A DNA stretch of 64,000 bases from Malurus cyaneus samueli. Lineage: Eukaryota; Chordata; Aves; Passeriformes; Maluridae. The translations under genes and the position numbers were made by a program. Position 1 is the first letter of the stretch, and each line of letters starts with the position of its first letter. Of the stretch, positions 1 through 15,300 are shown in pieces. The notes beneath the pieces are model-generated. The model made no database searches. It worked only from the letters and a program-made list of their open reading frames with translations, and was not told the origin of the DNA. The stretch lies in contig CM019228.1 of NCBI GenBank assembly GCA_009741485.1, positions 10,182,696 through 10,246,695 of the forward strand, written 5' to 3'.

Positions 1-312
1 GAATATCAGCACTTCATTCACATATCTTACAAAAACAAACGAACAAAAAAAATAGACACTTCCAGGATTAAACTGGCTTTGTCGTGCATCTAAATTTCTT
101 CAGGCTTCACTATCCAAGCCATAATGGATCCTTTAGTCTTGATGCAGACATGAGACCAGGACAGGTGCCATGTGCTTTAGTCTCTCGAAAAGAAATTTTG
201 CACAGAGTGCTAAAAATAAAAGCCCCAAAAAAACAAATAGAGGTGAAGTCCTGACTATGGACATTTTCATCCAGTCCAAAGAATTGCAAGTGTTCCACCC
301 AGTGGTCACTGT
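1..312 (-). other. EIF4ENIF1: EIF4ENIF1 3' UTR (partial)
   Basis: Sequence downstream of the TGA at 313-315 on the minus strand. I see no AATAAA or ATTAAA on the minus strand in this stretch, so the 3' UTR and poly(A) site most likely lie beyond the left edge. Confidence 0.7.
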
Positions 313-3300
313 TCACTGCCGGTATTCCAGTTCATCTACACTGATGACTTTGGATGGCATGGATGGAAGAGGCTGCTGCAAGACATCTGAACCAAACCAT
401 TTTGCAAGGCCAATGGGAGAGCCGCTTCGCTGGCTGGGGCGATGGTCAAGCTGTGTGTGCCCGTGAGATAATCCAGTCCGAGGCAGCACATTTTGAGGGG
501 TTGTTTGTGCACCAGCAGGTGATCCCTGTGCTCCAGAGCCTGTGAAATGTAAAGCTATTAGGGGTGGAGTAATACCCAGTACAGATTTGCCCTCGAGCTA
601 TCACCTGGTAAGGCACGTCAGCTGAACGTGGCTTTTATTCATTGTATGAGCCCCAGGAAGTCCAGGTACCAAATGTTTATTTTCATTAGTACTCCCATAA
701 GTGGCCTGACACTGCCAGTTCCGGACACCGTATCACACAGCTTTGAAGGGAAGACCAGGCTCAAATAGCATTTCCCTGGAGAAGGTGGGTGGCCTGTGGC
801 CCAGGAAGGCTGAAAGCCTGCACACATGCTGCAAGAGTCAGATCTGTCAGTAGCAACACATGTTCTGAAACCAAACACTTCACTTGGTCTTTGTTCTGGC
901 GTAACAGCCTGGCCCAAACCATCTGAGACCCACACCAGGTTAGTGATTATGAATAACTGAATTAAAGTAGCTTCCTGTTAGCACAGTGTACTCAAACCCC
1001 CAGCAAGTACAGTACCTGGAGCAGACTCATCAGCCTTACAGAACTCACTCTTGTGGTGTCTGTTTTAGCCTACCTGATCGTTGTAGCTGCTGCTGCATCA
1101 TGGCAAGCTGCAAAGGTGTCCCGGAGCGTGGATTTAAGATGTGATGGCTTGCTGTTGGTAGTGGATAAAAAGGCTGGCCAAGGATGGGAGCAGATATTCC
1201 CTGCAAGTGAGACAGGTCCACTCCAGGAGGAAGCATACCTGTTGAACAGAAGCAAAGAAACTTCTTACCTGATAAGGACATGGAACTTAAAGCAAAACAA
1301 AATACATGTATTTAGATGGGCTGAAATTTACTGTCCGATTTTAAAGGTAAGTTCTGATATAATAAACATTACAAGTAGTATCAGTTTGTGCTGTTCCTAA
1401 CACAAAGTCAGTCTTAAAGGGAACATGCATTAACTCAACAGGAAAAAAAGTATGGATTACCTGCTTGCAGCAGAGGAAGATGTTGTGGATGGACCCCCTG
1501 TGCCATCATTCTCTGGACCAATCCTGGGTGCAGTTGATGAGCAGGTCGTACAAGTGGTACATGGGGAACAAGGGGTACTTGATGAACAGGACGAAGGAAA
1601 GGGCCTCCTGGTACTGGGGAGGCCATTGTAGGAGTCTTCCTACCAGCTGATTTGGGCCTGTAGTCTTGCTCTTTGGTGCAACGATTTGCTTGGGTAAGAG
1701 GTGTGGAACATGCAGAGCGTTGCAGTGCAGGTAGTTTGGTACCTAAGGTGGGCAAAGTTCCTTGATCTGCATTCTCCACAGAACTAGACAGTAGGTTATC
1801 TGTAGCTAGAATTGAATACAGCTATTACAGTCCACAGCTAGAGATTGCACCTAATGAAAATTAAAGCTTAATGACTGGATTTGATAGTTAGATTCCAGAA
1901 CTAGCTGAACTGTAGTCATATATATTTAATAGTAAGCATCTATTTCTGGATGCTTCTAGCCAAATTATTTCAAAGGAGTAATGAGAAGGAATATGTTCCA
2001 CAGAAATCCCTTGACAAAAAGATTAAATTAGATCAGAATCAGCAGTAATTGTACTTTTAATTCTTATTTTTCCTTTTTCTTATGAATTTTGAACTGGCAG
2101 CATGGATGAGTCAGTGCCAAAAGTGCTAGGATGTACAAGGGATCTCCCTAGACAAGAATATAATTTGGAGTTGTATAAGCAATCTAGGCAAAAGTGATTT
2201 CTCAGTTTAGCTGTTAGTTTGGGGGGCCTTCTATGTCTGACATCTGCTGGGCAAGATTTGGAACACTAAAGCACCTGTAGAAACTATGTCTACAGACCAT
2301 CCAGATCAGTTAGACAGGGTCTAAAATACCTTGGCATCAACTACTACCAGGGGAGGTGTTCCAGTTGGACTGCTACCATGAACTGCAAGCTACCTCTGCA
2401 CTACCAGCACTAAAGTACAATGTCATGGCCATGGGCCATGTCAGTCTGACTGGGTCAGGCAACTGGTGTCCAGCATTTCCTTTTAATAGCCTCTTACATC
2501 AGTTTGGGTGACAAAACACTTCCCTGATCTGCTACACTTAAGAACATAACTGGTCTCAGCTTTGACTGCTCAGTTTTCTCAAGAGAACTCTAAGTTTTCA
2601 ATTACTGGTGTAGAGAGCTACGGAAGTATTGTTATTGTACTTGTTCATCAAGAAAAGGTGCTAACAGTTATGGTCCAGGCCTCTTAGTGTTGCTCAGAAA
2701 TTAATAGGAAAAAAGGGATTAAGCCCCAGCACTACTGGAAGTGTAGCCCCTCCTCTCATAGGGTCCCTTACTTCTACACCCTCCTCAACTCCACAGATCA
2801 GGAATGGAGCCTGGGTGTATTATGGGCTGAGACAATTTGAGTCTATTCCAAGTCCCTTTCGCTTGTGGGATTTTAAAGCCATTACAATACCTTCATTTGG
2901 TCTCTGATTTTCATCTTTAACATCACTGATTTTCATTTTCCCAGAAACTGGATCCTCTTTGCTTTTCTCCTTGCTCTCATACATCTTGCGAATCACCGAG
3001 GTAGGTGTGAAGGAAGGAGACAGCTGCAGAGAACACAGAAAGAAGCAATGCCTCACCCAGTGCTCATTATCCAGGCCACACTATCTTAGTTGTGGGTGGA
3101 CACCAATTCTAGCACGTCCTTTCCATTTAAAGCCCTTTTGAATGAGCTGCTATACATTCACAATTTAAATTCACCTAATTTCAGAACCCTATTCTAAGAA
3201 TTCTTCAGCTTTTTCAGAAGTCCAATATCAAAATCAGCAGCTGTTTTCAAAGTACCTTAACTGGCTTGAAACAAAATAGCTGAGCTGTAGTGTTGGTTCA

Positions 3301-6300
3301 GAGGAGCAGCTCCATAGGAATTGGTAAAGCATCTAATGTCTTTCAGCACTTGTCTTCTGAAAACTTAAGCATGAAAATATGACAGCTTGAGTTTTCATAA
3401 TCACCTTTAATTTGGTTTCAGAAGATGAGGTCAAGGTAACATTAATGGTATTTCTTCAGTTTTAGGCAAGACAATGGTCAGAAAAGGCTCCAAGGTGAAG
3501 ATACTCAGGTAAGCATGAAGAGAAACTCATTCTTGTACCATGTGGCCACTGACACAATATGAATAGGATTAACTCACGGCCTCCCTTTCTCCCACTGACT
3601 ACCACTGCTATAAACCTGGTTAACTGCAGATGCTTTTACAGTTCTTCCCACAATCACTGGACATCAGATACTGACCATGCTTGTAATGGATGCTGCAGGG
3701 GCTGGAGAAGATGCATTCCCTCTGTGCCCTGGTGCAGGGGATTTAGTCACTCGCTGCTGCCTGTTAAGGGACAGAGAGTCAAAAGAGGCTCTACTCTTGG
3801 CATTCTACTCTTTGATTCTATACATTAGAGGCTCTACTCTTTGATTCTCTTGGCACAGAATCAAAGGCAGCATTGCCAAGAACCAATGCAATCCTGAGTG
3901 ATTAGTGCTAATATCTAGTGAAAGACAATATTCACATTAAAAATCAGTTAACAACGTACCCCTTAGATTTTGCAGTCAGGTGCTCACCTGTTTCTGTAGC
4001 CATCTCTGCTTTTGTCCATTTGTGGTTTACCAAAGCCATGCTGATAGAAGTTTGCTGCATGTATGGCCAGGTCATGTGGGAGTGCCAGCCCCTCTAATGC
4101 AGCTTGCTGTATCTCCAGGGGACTCATCTGAGGTAGAGTTGCATAAAAACACACAAGTCAAAGCTTGTATTTGGGTTTTTTCTTTAAGATACTGAAGATT
4201 GACTTATAGCTATCAACATCTTCACCACCATCTCCCCATCAACAGCCTCAGTAGAAGCAACAGAAGTTTCAAAAAATCTTGTACTTGAGTTACTCTAAGA
4301 AGGGCCAAATTGCAATGTGGTTTTGAGACTGTACTAAATTAGACTTTGCATCCTCACAGAGTAAACTCTAAGAAGCACAAACATCTGGATGCAACAGCTA
4401 AGTGTTTCCACAAAGTAGCTGCAGACCACAGAACATAAACAGATGCGCATACATTTAGCAAAAAAAAACATGTCATCTAACCTGTGCAGCAACTGGGCTC
4501 ATAGGCTTCCTTACACCTGGAAATGGATCACCAAGCAATTGCTGAGAACCTTGTCCAAAACCTAAAAAACATTTAACCGTTGTATTTACAAGTTACAAAC
4601 TAACAGTTTGTTTCAATACACGGACTATATATCCCAAAGTAAAATAATTCTACATGAATTAAGGATTCTTTGTGAAGACTCCCAGCTCACCCCTTAAATC
4701 CACATCAAGCTACATCTCTTGCTTGTCACAGAACTGAAGAGCTACAAAGGATACTGCTGGTAGTCTTTTGCAATACAAATGGCCAAGTATTCCTTGAAAG
4801 TTGTTCTTACACAGTAGCTGAGCACATTATTCCACAGCAGAACTCGCTGTGAGGTCTGGCTGAGGAATTTAACATTAGTGACTACTAAGTGAAAAGGCAC
4901 TTGCACTCAAAAGGCAGACACCACCCTAGCTGCCCACCAAATGCCAGGAAGTTTTTATAGTTCTGTAAAGCATTTTTGTATTCACACAATACAAAGCACT
5001 TTGCACCCCGCCTCACCAATGGGTGAAGATATTCTATGGCGCAGGTAATCTGCAGAAGCTGCTCGTGTTGGGAACACAGGTGGAATGGGGGGAGATGGGG
5101 CTCTCTGTGTCAGCAATGAGGCTGCAGGTTCCAAACCACTGATCAGGCCACTTAAAACATTTGATGAAGCAGGTCTGGTAATGGGTGGACCAAGAAGTTC
5201 CTAAGTGAAGAAAGAACATTCAGAACATGACCAGTTTTAACACAAACAAGCTCATTTTACTATACTGCAGGATACCTTATTTATATCGAGTTAGGGACAG
5301 AGGGGCACTTGTGCAATCAGATACACCAATCCTGGTTTATCCAGAATTAGGCATTCAGCAGGCTTTACATTTTCAAGTTGAAATTATAGGAAATGGCATG
5401 ACAAGACAAATTTTTAGTTAACTGATCTAGTGCCTGGCTCTCTCTTCTCCATAGTATCATATTTGACTACTGATCCCTTAATTGCCTTAAATACCTTATT
5501 TTCAAAGAATTTTTGTTTTCCCATTGGGGATATGCTTTTAAATGCTTCCTTCCCCCCCAGTAAGAATACCTGCAGAATATTCTTTGAAAGAGGCTGGCCC
5601 GACATCTCTGGAGGTGACATTAAGTGGCTTTCAAGGCTCTGCTAAGAAAGTGAAAACACTATAAATTAGACATAGATAAAACCAAACTCATTAAGACACT
5701 ATCTATATTTATCTCAGTAATAATAATTTCACCCATTCTGTTAGAACAGTAGCTAATGCATCAGCCAAATAAAATTCCAGCAAAGTTAAAAGCTGAGGTG
5801 GCTCACAGACTTCCTAGCTGAGAATATGCCCTGTAATAAATTGCATACAGGTACTTCACTGTGCCTCATTTCAGTTTAGGTCAAATACATGCATTTATGT
5901 AATTGTGTAATCTGCAGATGGCACATTCAGCCATTAACTGAAAAGGTGCACAAACTGGAAAGTGTTTATATATTAAAAAATTCTTCTGTGCATTGAAATT
6001 GTACATTAATGTATAGAGACAGCCAGAAGCAAAAGTCTTGATTTAAAGTCTGAAATCAATCTGCAAATTCTTCACAGGGCAAATTTACATTCTTCCCTAT
6101 TTTTAATGAAGTGGGATGAGTCTAAAAGTCCTTGGGCATAGTTTGGCAGGAAAAACACATTCTCTAGACTTACTCAGTTGTTAGAAGTATTTTAGGGTGC
6201 CAGAAGTATTTACTGACAGCATCTGGGTCAAGCATACTGTTTAGGCAGTTAGGGGCTGAATGAAGTTTTATGCTACAATCTCACAGTCCAAACCTTACTA

Positions 6301-9300
6301 TCATTGGTTATTTAATATTAATCTTCCAGCTAACAAGTATTCACTTCCGTTTCATCTTTGTACTAAGGATGTTAAAAGCCAAGTGTAAAATGATAGATTG
6401 TTCACTAACATACCTGTATTAAAGCAAAAGTCACTAAAAACATGTGGGCTCCAGGTAAGGGTTGGCTGTTACCCCCTGTTAACACAGGTCACAAGTGCCA
6501 GTGGCTGCCACTTACATTGACTTTGGGCTGTGAAGGCAGAGTCCCGCTTGCCTTCATGCTGCTGACCAGTTTGTTAAACGCAGTCATATCTCCATCCTTC
6601 TTCATCTGCCTGGAGCCAGTGACATTCAAGGCTTCTTCCATTTGCTCAGCCATAAAGGGAGTGGCAATTTTCCCCTCCTGATCCACTTTCAGGCCTTTTA
6701 GCCCAGCTTCAACTTCTTCCACTGAAAGCACAACTCCTGAATGTGCTGAGAAATACATGAGAAATACTGGTAAACCACACTTCTGCTCTCAAGTGAGTTA
6801 ATAATTCTTGTGCAGGTGTTGAATAGAAGTTATTTGAAAACTAGGAACAGCCAAAAACTTTTTTTTTTATATTGATACTAGCTGTCAAACCATGACCTGT
6901 GTTTAGAATGACATTCTAATATACCCAAATACAGAGAATTGCACAACTACTGCCATGTAAGACTCCACAAGAAGCTGTTTAGGTTTCAGCTACTAAATTC
7001 TCACTATCTTTCATTTATCCTGCAAGACATGTTGTTACATTTTACAACTTTGACCACTTTTAGCAGAGAATATTCATGTGACAATCGAGTTGGCTCTTTT
7101 TCAATTAGGCAAGTTTCATTGATGTTACACCCCAGGAGACCAGATGGTTTTACAGCCACAGTGCAAGCCGCGTCAAATTGAAGCTATCCTAAAGAGAAAG
7201 AATACATACCTGGGAAATCTAGATACAGTAACACACTTAACCTTGGTGTGTATAAAGTTTGAAGTAGATTTTTCGCTCAGAAATTAAAGCCTCTATAGAA
7301 AGATTCCACTGGCATAGCCAGCATAAGGTACAGTGTTCTTAGCAGCACTTTTTTCCTGCACATGTGTGTATATACATAAAAACACCTACTGGTGCCTGAT
7401 ATCAAAGCTGAACATGCTTTATGGAGCAGCTAACACACATCAAAAGGTATGACACCTTAAAAGAAAAGGAAGAAGAGACAGAAGCATGCCATGGGTTGCA
7501 GATGCTGGCTCAAAGAAATAAGATTTACTAGAAATTTGGACAAGAAGGTGGAAAAAAGAAACAATGATGCAGACATGCAGTATGGAACATGAGTAAACGT
7601 GATGTCAGTGGAGAGGAATTGACCTGAAAACTCCACAACACTTGAAGAGCTGTACAGCATTTTATGGGAATACAGAGCCCCACATCAGGTACTTTTGAAT
7701 GAATGGAAGCTTCCCCACAGTTTTTAGTTCCTTCTTCCTTGGTTTGTGAGGATCAAAGTTGAAAAAGCTTTTAGTAGGAAAGTCAGACTAAGCAGAACAG
7801 AAATAGAACTACAAGTCTTGTCTAAGTCAAATTAAGGAAGTTCTCCACATATTAGCCAACACTCCCTACTCCCAGACTGGATGCTTAAGAACATTTGCAG
7901 TGCTTAGATGCTTTCCTTCCTTGCTGCTCCACACTAATCAGAGGGGAATCACTTTTTCTTCAGTCCAGTTTACATAGCAATACATGCTGCTTGCCAAAGA
8001 GAAACCAATTTAGAATTAGACCTCAAGATTTCATAGAACGCATGCATTTGGTACACTCCATGCATGGGCCCAGACATGCAAACCCCTAATCTGGAGGTGC
8101 TCTTGAACAAAATAAATCCCATTCTCAAGCCACTGTTCAACTTCTTAGATACTGACACTTAATGGATCAATGTGATCCATTATAGACACTTTCAAGGATG
8201 ACTTACACTGTCAGTTTTTGATAAACCAGAGTTCAAATGCCACAGTTTCAGAGCTCACATTACTAGTCTCCAGTATGAAAAAACTTATGCAAAAGCCATA
8301 CACAAAGCTGGAAACTCAGATCAAGACTTGCATCATCTTATAAATGTTTCTGGCCAGTAAAGCAGTTTGATAAAGTCCTGATGTCATCCTGTGATTTGGA
8401 TGAAAAGAGTCAGTGATGATATTGACACAAGCTGAGAGCTGTTGAATACTGAGTTTTCAGTACTGTAAGTAAATCTATAACACTGCCTGCTCCTGGATTT
8501 GGCAGTTGAGCTTTCCAGAATACCAAGCCTCTTGCTGGGAGATACTGCATCACAAGAACTTGACAATAGCTGAAGAGGCACTTACTGCTCTCTCTAAGCT
8601 TTTCCTTGTTGGCTGAAAGACTTGAGAGAAGAGGTTTTAAGTCCACTTTGGCTTTCTGTAGCATTTCTAGGATGTCCACTTTGTTTTCAGAGTGGTCTTC
8701 CAATGGAATGGGAGCAAAGTAGTTTCCAGAGTTCTGGCCAGGGGAGAGAATGGCTTGCTCTAGACCTGAAACAGCAAAACCAGGAGCACTGCGACATCAG
8801 TTTACCAACCCAATGGCTCAAGATGAACACACACACTGGCAACCAACTTGAACATGTCACTGGAAAGTTATGCCTCACACCCCTTGCCCAAGATCAGTTG
8901 GAAAGTCATCAGAAAGCACTAACAAGAACATCTATAAAAAAAAGAACTTACAGTTGCTTCATTTAAGAGCTTCCAGAAGGATGTCAAATGCTTAAACTGT
9001 GGGAGAATTCACTGTCCTAAAGCCTTATCTGCCATGTTCTTATTGAATGAATAAGAAAGAACGTGGAAGGAGGTTACCTGACCCAGCACTGTCCTGCAGC
9101 CTTACCTGCTAGCCTCTCCAGTTCCTCATGAGGGGTAGATCTCAAGCTGCTTGACCGGCTTCCAGAACGACTGGGATTGGAAAACCACCTGCTGAACCTG
9201 CTGGCAGACACTGAACCTTCCCCCAGCACATCCTCTATCATCTAAGGGAGGGAAAAAGAAAAAAATCTTAACATAAGCAAGATCAGCAACATCTTTTGAA

Positions 9301-12300
9301 AAGCTTTACTGTGCAAGCAAGCTTCTTCTGCTACAGACAATTAGATGCTGCTCCCAGGGCTTTGAAGCTTTGATCTGCTTTTTTTCCTGTAGTCAGTTAG
9401 CATAACCCAGTGTGCATCTCTTATTGACACCAAATATTTACTCTTAGTAAAACTGTAACTGAAACATCACAATCAGAGCACCCAAAGACCATTAACTACA
9501 CCTTTTTAAAGTGGAAGTGTCAAAACAACCTCAAGTATTTAAAGAACAATGCCTTATAAAAATATAACTCAATTTAGTTTTGACTGTTTGAACCTAACTT
9601 ACTAGAAGAAGTAGGACAAGAAACATATAAACCTATGATAACACTTGTCACAGACACGTCAAAGAAACTTTGTACTTTTATGACAAGTTATTACATCTGC
9701 CAATCTGTTTCATCAGCAGGTACTTTCACTTGGAAATCCCCAGCTTTTGAAAGCAGTCATCATCTTGCAGGTAAGCTGAAAATCAGATTATCAAATCTAA
9801 AGACATAATTTATACTTTCTATAGGGAGAACGAACCTTCTGTCTATTTGTCAAATTACTGCCACCATATGATGGATCTTTTCTAAAACAAGAAGCTTGTC
9901 CACATTAAAGGTTAGCTCAGAAGTCCATTTTTATTTTATCCAAACCTCACTGTTTCTAAACCACAACAGATCTGTTTCTTTGCAGTCAGAACAGTTTTTG
10001 ACTTCTGACTGAATTAGTAAGCTGTGTTTATCCAGTGCAGGAGTAACAGTTCTAAAAAATTCATTAACCTCTTAAAGGTTTAAACAACAAAGATTCAAAC
10101 GCTTTCAGACATGGATTCTCTCAGTCACATTACCAGTAGTGTCTCCAAGCTCATTGCTTGCCAGCAAGTCAGCACAAAGAATCTTTTTACTGTAATTCCA
10201 AGACTTAGGTGAAAAAGGTTGTCCTCAGCTATACTAAATTTGTACACTGAATTTTCTCTGAGCATATCTTTAATACTTCCAAAGAAGATCCATTCAGGAT
10301 GTCAATTTTGAGCCTTCAAGTAGTGACCAAAAAAAGAGTCAGGTAGTTTGCCTCAAACACTTACTTTGGAGATGGAGCCAGTCCCAGGGATAACACAGAG
10401 AAACATCCTAATACTCCAAAACTAAAGCTCTGCAAATTCATCTTAAACTTACACATTTCACAAAGGAACTTTCACAAAGCAAGAAGTTTTAGCTTTCACA
10501 GAATGCAGCTGCAGGAAAAATGTTTCTCATGAATATACCCAGTCTGAAAAAAAAAAACAAACCAGAAAACTCACTGAAGCCAGGCCAGGAACACTTTTAT
10601 CCAAGTTAAAGAACTCATTGAAGTCAAACTCTCCTGGAGCTGGTTCTTGTAAAACGGCTTCTCTAGGAACTTCTTGATCTGCTGGAGTTTCATTGGCAAG
10701 GACAGTTTGCACTTCATCCTCCTCTGCCACTCCACCATTGCATTCTATGCCTTAAAAAGAAAATCAAGTGATTGCCGAATCACTGAACTTGACTGTTTCC
10801 TGGGGGAGCAGTGCCTGACAGCCAATGCACTTGCCCAGGATTAGAAGTACAAGCCCAAAGGAACCCAGCCCCCAACTGATATCTCATTAGTTACACTGTG
10901 CTGGCTTCTACAAGAGAAAACAGCACCCACTACAACTCCTGGCACAGAGCTTGTAGTCTGTTAAGGCTATGTAGATCAAAAAAATAAGAACTGCCATTGA
11001 ACTGTGCACAAACAACTGCATCCTGATCAGCCCGGGCTGTTATGCCACACCAAGCACATACAGCTGCTGCAGAGTCAACAGCTGCTGCTGTTTTTCCATC
11101 AAGAATCCTTTGGCAGCTCCTGCCTTCTTGACATGGGTTCTTAATAGTCAACATCTGACAACTATTGCTCCTCCTCCTCCCTCAGGAGCAAGGCACTTTT
11201 CACTTTAAAGACTTCTCAACAAGCTTGCACAGGCACAGCAAAAGAGCTGTGACATCACTACAAACTCCTGTGCTGAACTGCACTACAAGACAGTTAAATC
11301 TCAGATGTAGCTGTATCCACTTACGTTGTTCCCCTGTATTAAAGAGTCATCTTCTCTTGCCATACTGCAGCTTTTTTTTTTAATAATAATCCAATGACTG
11401 CACACAAATTCAAGTCTCCAAATACAGCTTAAAGCTACATTAGCAGCTGTATGCCCAGACCGGTGTTCCTAATGTTTGTATTACCAAAAGGAAAAAAATA
11501 TTTCAAGTACCTCAGAGCACTAATTTAAACCCAGCCTTTATCACCCAGCAGGATACAGAAATGAACAAGATTTTTTGAATAAGATATCACTCAACATCCA
11601 TACATACTTTTTTCCCAGCCTCTCAATCCTGCCTTTCTTTGGAAAAATAATAGTAATTTTTCGCCTAATTGATCTTTCAGACTGCAAACACCTTTATAAG
11701 CTTAACATCTTGCACTTCAGGATGACCAAAAGCTATGCAAGTTTAAGATAAAGGCTGGTAAATTGTGTTTTTTAGACTTGTCTGGACCTGTAACAATCGC
11801 CACTATACCCAGTAACGTGCCCCACTGGCAGAGCTTTTGTGAAATTTGCCCTTACCTTCTTTCAGTGAGGCTGTGCGTCGCCTTGTCCGTTTTCTTCCTT
11901 TGTGATCCTCCTCCAAAATTTTATCATCAAAGCCTGTGAGCTCAATGGTTTCAGACTGACTCGTAGGACCAGCAGAGAACCACTCAGGCTCCTCTTCAGT
12001 GTAGGAGTCATTCCTTCTTCGTTCCCCAAAGACACGTTTGCTGTCACCAAATTCCCTCTGAAATGGGATATTAAAATAGTAACATTAATAAAATGCTGCT
12101 TCATAAGATTTTTCCCTAACTTTCAAAGCAAATGACCATATTGTCACACCAATTCCGGAGGATTTTTAAAGGTTTACACACCCTCTGTGTACACTCAGTA
12201 AGCTTTTAAATTTTAAGCTTCACAGCTGAATTTCTGCTTCATTACACCAAAAGCTATTGATCTGCAAGGGCTTCTATAAACTCGGTTTTGTAGCCTGAGA

Positions 12301-15300
12301 GTTCTTTAAAAAAAAATCTCCAAAAAAAAAAGAGAGCCCCCTTTTTAAAAAAAATAATTAAAAAAGCCTGAAAGCATAAAGAGCTTCCATTTGCTAAGGA
12401 TAAATACAATGCTTGCTGACAACTGTCAGGCCAAGAACTACAAATGAACTATTAGACTTTTGAATATCTTGCTAGCAAAAGTCCGCCCCAGGCAAGGTTT
12501 GTAAGATAAACAGTATTACATGCATCCCTGTGGAGCTCTCTGAATGAACCCCAAGTTCTGAAGCACCCTTGACACCCTAAAAATGCATGGCCTGCTTGCA
12601 GAGAACACTGAATTGTGGCAAGTGTCCAAACCCCCTGATTTAATATGCACCCAGGAAAAGAAGGAACAAACCCTGAAGCGTTTATCTTTGTAGTCCCTGT
12701 CCCGATCGCGGTCTCTCGCATCTCTGGAATCGCCGCCCCGATGGTCTTTGTCGAAGTTCCGAGAGGAGATGATTCTGCCACTCCCAATCCTGCGGCCGCC
12801 AATCACACGGACACCATCGCTGTCCTTCTCCAGGGGGCTCCCTGCCCGCCGGGAGCTGACAGATGCAGTTACATGACAGCCACCTCCAAAGCTGCGCCTC
12901 TGGGGACTCAGCACTACATCCAAGTCATCTTCTTTCACTCGCTCTCTTGGATCTGCAAGTGAAAGATCAACAAAACTCATTAAATTTTATGTGTTACTAA
13001 GTGAGTTGTCTGTATAGCATGCTGCTCTCCCAGGGCTTTTTCAAGGAAAAGGCTCATGATTTATTTCTGTGAAGCTAATCTAGCTAAGACCACAGGAAGT
13101 GCAGACAAAAAATTTACAGCTGGGTACTGAGGAACCACTGCAGTCTCCTAGGAAGTACTTGTTTTTCCACTATAGACCTTCCAAGCACTCAGCCTTAAGT
13201 TGCAGGGAAATTGTCCCAGCACTTGCATTTTACATAGGTATTCACTACTCCATGGCAAGAACAGGAGGATATAACAGTCAACAGAAAACCAACTATAGTC
13301 TTGCTGGAACAACCAAGATTCCTTCAAAAATTATCCTAAGCAGTCAATTCTCAGAGAGACTTTGTTTAATTTCCTTTGTATTATCCCAACAGAAATGTTT
13401 TGCCAACAGCCCAGGTTCAGTTTCAAGTAATGTGCTGTAGAATACTCACCTACTATCCTACGCATAAGGGAAGTCCGATCTGAATCCAAATCTTTTTTAA
13501 AGCTTTCCACTGGTGAAGTTCTTCCTGAAGTCGGATATAAAGATGCATGCCACTTCTCTGGATCCCAGACACCATCGCTAGAAAAATAAAATTGCAGGGC
13601 TGTTTGCTACCTTGTAGTCAAATAAATACTTCATAGGGCTGTTGCTGGAAACCTAGAAGTCCCTGGTTAGCAACCTGCACAACTGAAATGCCTTTCATAA
13701 CTTCTAAATCTGCCTTACTATGGTTTACTACTTCCACATGGTGTTTGGACCCCTTCTGACTTTAAGAGTAGTTTAGTTATTGGTGAAGCTTGCCTGCTAC
13801 ACTGAAAAAACAGTTCCAAGTACATAATATGGTGCTGCTCTTAAGCATTCAGGTAATTTTACCTCAATCTCATACTTAGATGTACAATAAATACATCTCA
13901 ATAGTAAAGAAACTGCAGCTGAATAAGCTTACAAACACAAGCCAAGAATGCTCACCTTTTTTTTTTAATTAGGTACAGGGTCAACATGGGAGAGCAATCC
14001 ACTAAGCAAGTGTTACAGCCTGGCCCAGTCTGTACTACACACCCATCTATGTTCTTGGTACTTTTTCCTGTAAGTCTGCAAGACGTGTGTTGTGTGAAGT
14101 TATGAGACCCAGCAGAAGATAATCTTTGTTCAAAGAACAAAATCCCTGGCCACAGCACTGAGCCTTTCCTACTAGATTAGCACTTCTGAAAACAGAAGTC
14201 TGTAGCAGTCTGAACTTTGTAGCACGTATACCTCCCATCAACATAAGAGCACTTGTTACCTATGAGTTTTTTGCAATTTAAGCTTTTACTTTGAAAGAGA
14301 TGTATATAACCTTTGTGTAATCAAGAAAATACCTGTCATATTTTTCAGAAAGACAGGAAGGTCTTTTCTTAGAGTAGGGACGCTCTTTAATATCCAGTAG
14401 TTCCTCCTAGAAAAAATTTAAAAAAATCAAGATGAGTTCTGATTTGCACCCAGACAAGATTTAAGTTACTCAAACCACCTATTCCAGGCTGCCAGTTTGA
14501 TTGAGTGTTTGACAACCCAGGTTTCCCAATATGTTGTTTCATATACTGTGAAATACTGCAGTGAAAGTTTATGTTTCAGTTGTTCTACCCGTGGCCACTG
14601 ACCAAACACTCATTGGAAGCACTAAGCTTTGCTAGGTCAGGTTCAGTCCTCGTGAACACTCCAAGACTGGTTCACACCATAAATGTTTATGTATTCCCTT
14701 CTCTGGACAGTTCAGCTTATAAGCAACACAGGCATCATGGACACTGGAGCTGGTAAGTTCTCAAGATGCACACATTTCTAGTTAGATTTACTCATCCTCC
14801 CTAGATCACCTTTCTTTAACCTACCTCACTCCAACTGTACTGAACTGATTCAGAACTGTGCAGAAATCAGTGGGTATCTGGAAGGATGAAAAAATCCTAA
14901 CAGCAGACACCACACATCAGCCAAACTGAAAGAAATATTATACCTTTTTCCCCAAAAAATAACAATATCCTTCAAAACTCTGATATCCTTTTCCCCATAT
15001 GATTAAAATCAGTTAATTAGCTATGTGAGATAGACACTTGCTTCCAGATGGCAGTTTGGGAGTGGGACAAAACCTTAATATCCCGCACCCCCCGCCCCCC
15101 AAGCATCACCTGTACTCAGCAAAAAGAGCTCCATTAAAGGGAAGAACATTGACCTCCCTGCCCACAGCCTCCCAAAATAAACCTCAATCTGTGAGCAACA
15201 TCAGTGCTGTAATACTATCAGAGCCTGATGCAGACACTACAAGTATTAACAGCTCTGTCCATCACCAGATTGGGAATGGGTTGTTTTGCTGGCCACGAGA

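Noticed and set aside
8405..8470. Possible C/D-box snoRNA (GTGATGA followed by CTGA)
   Set aside because: The box spacing is poor and no terminal stem pairs; not supportable.
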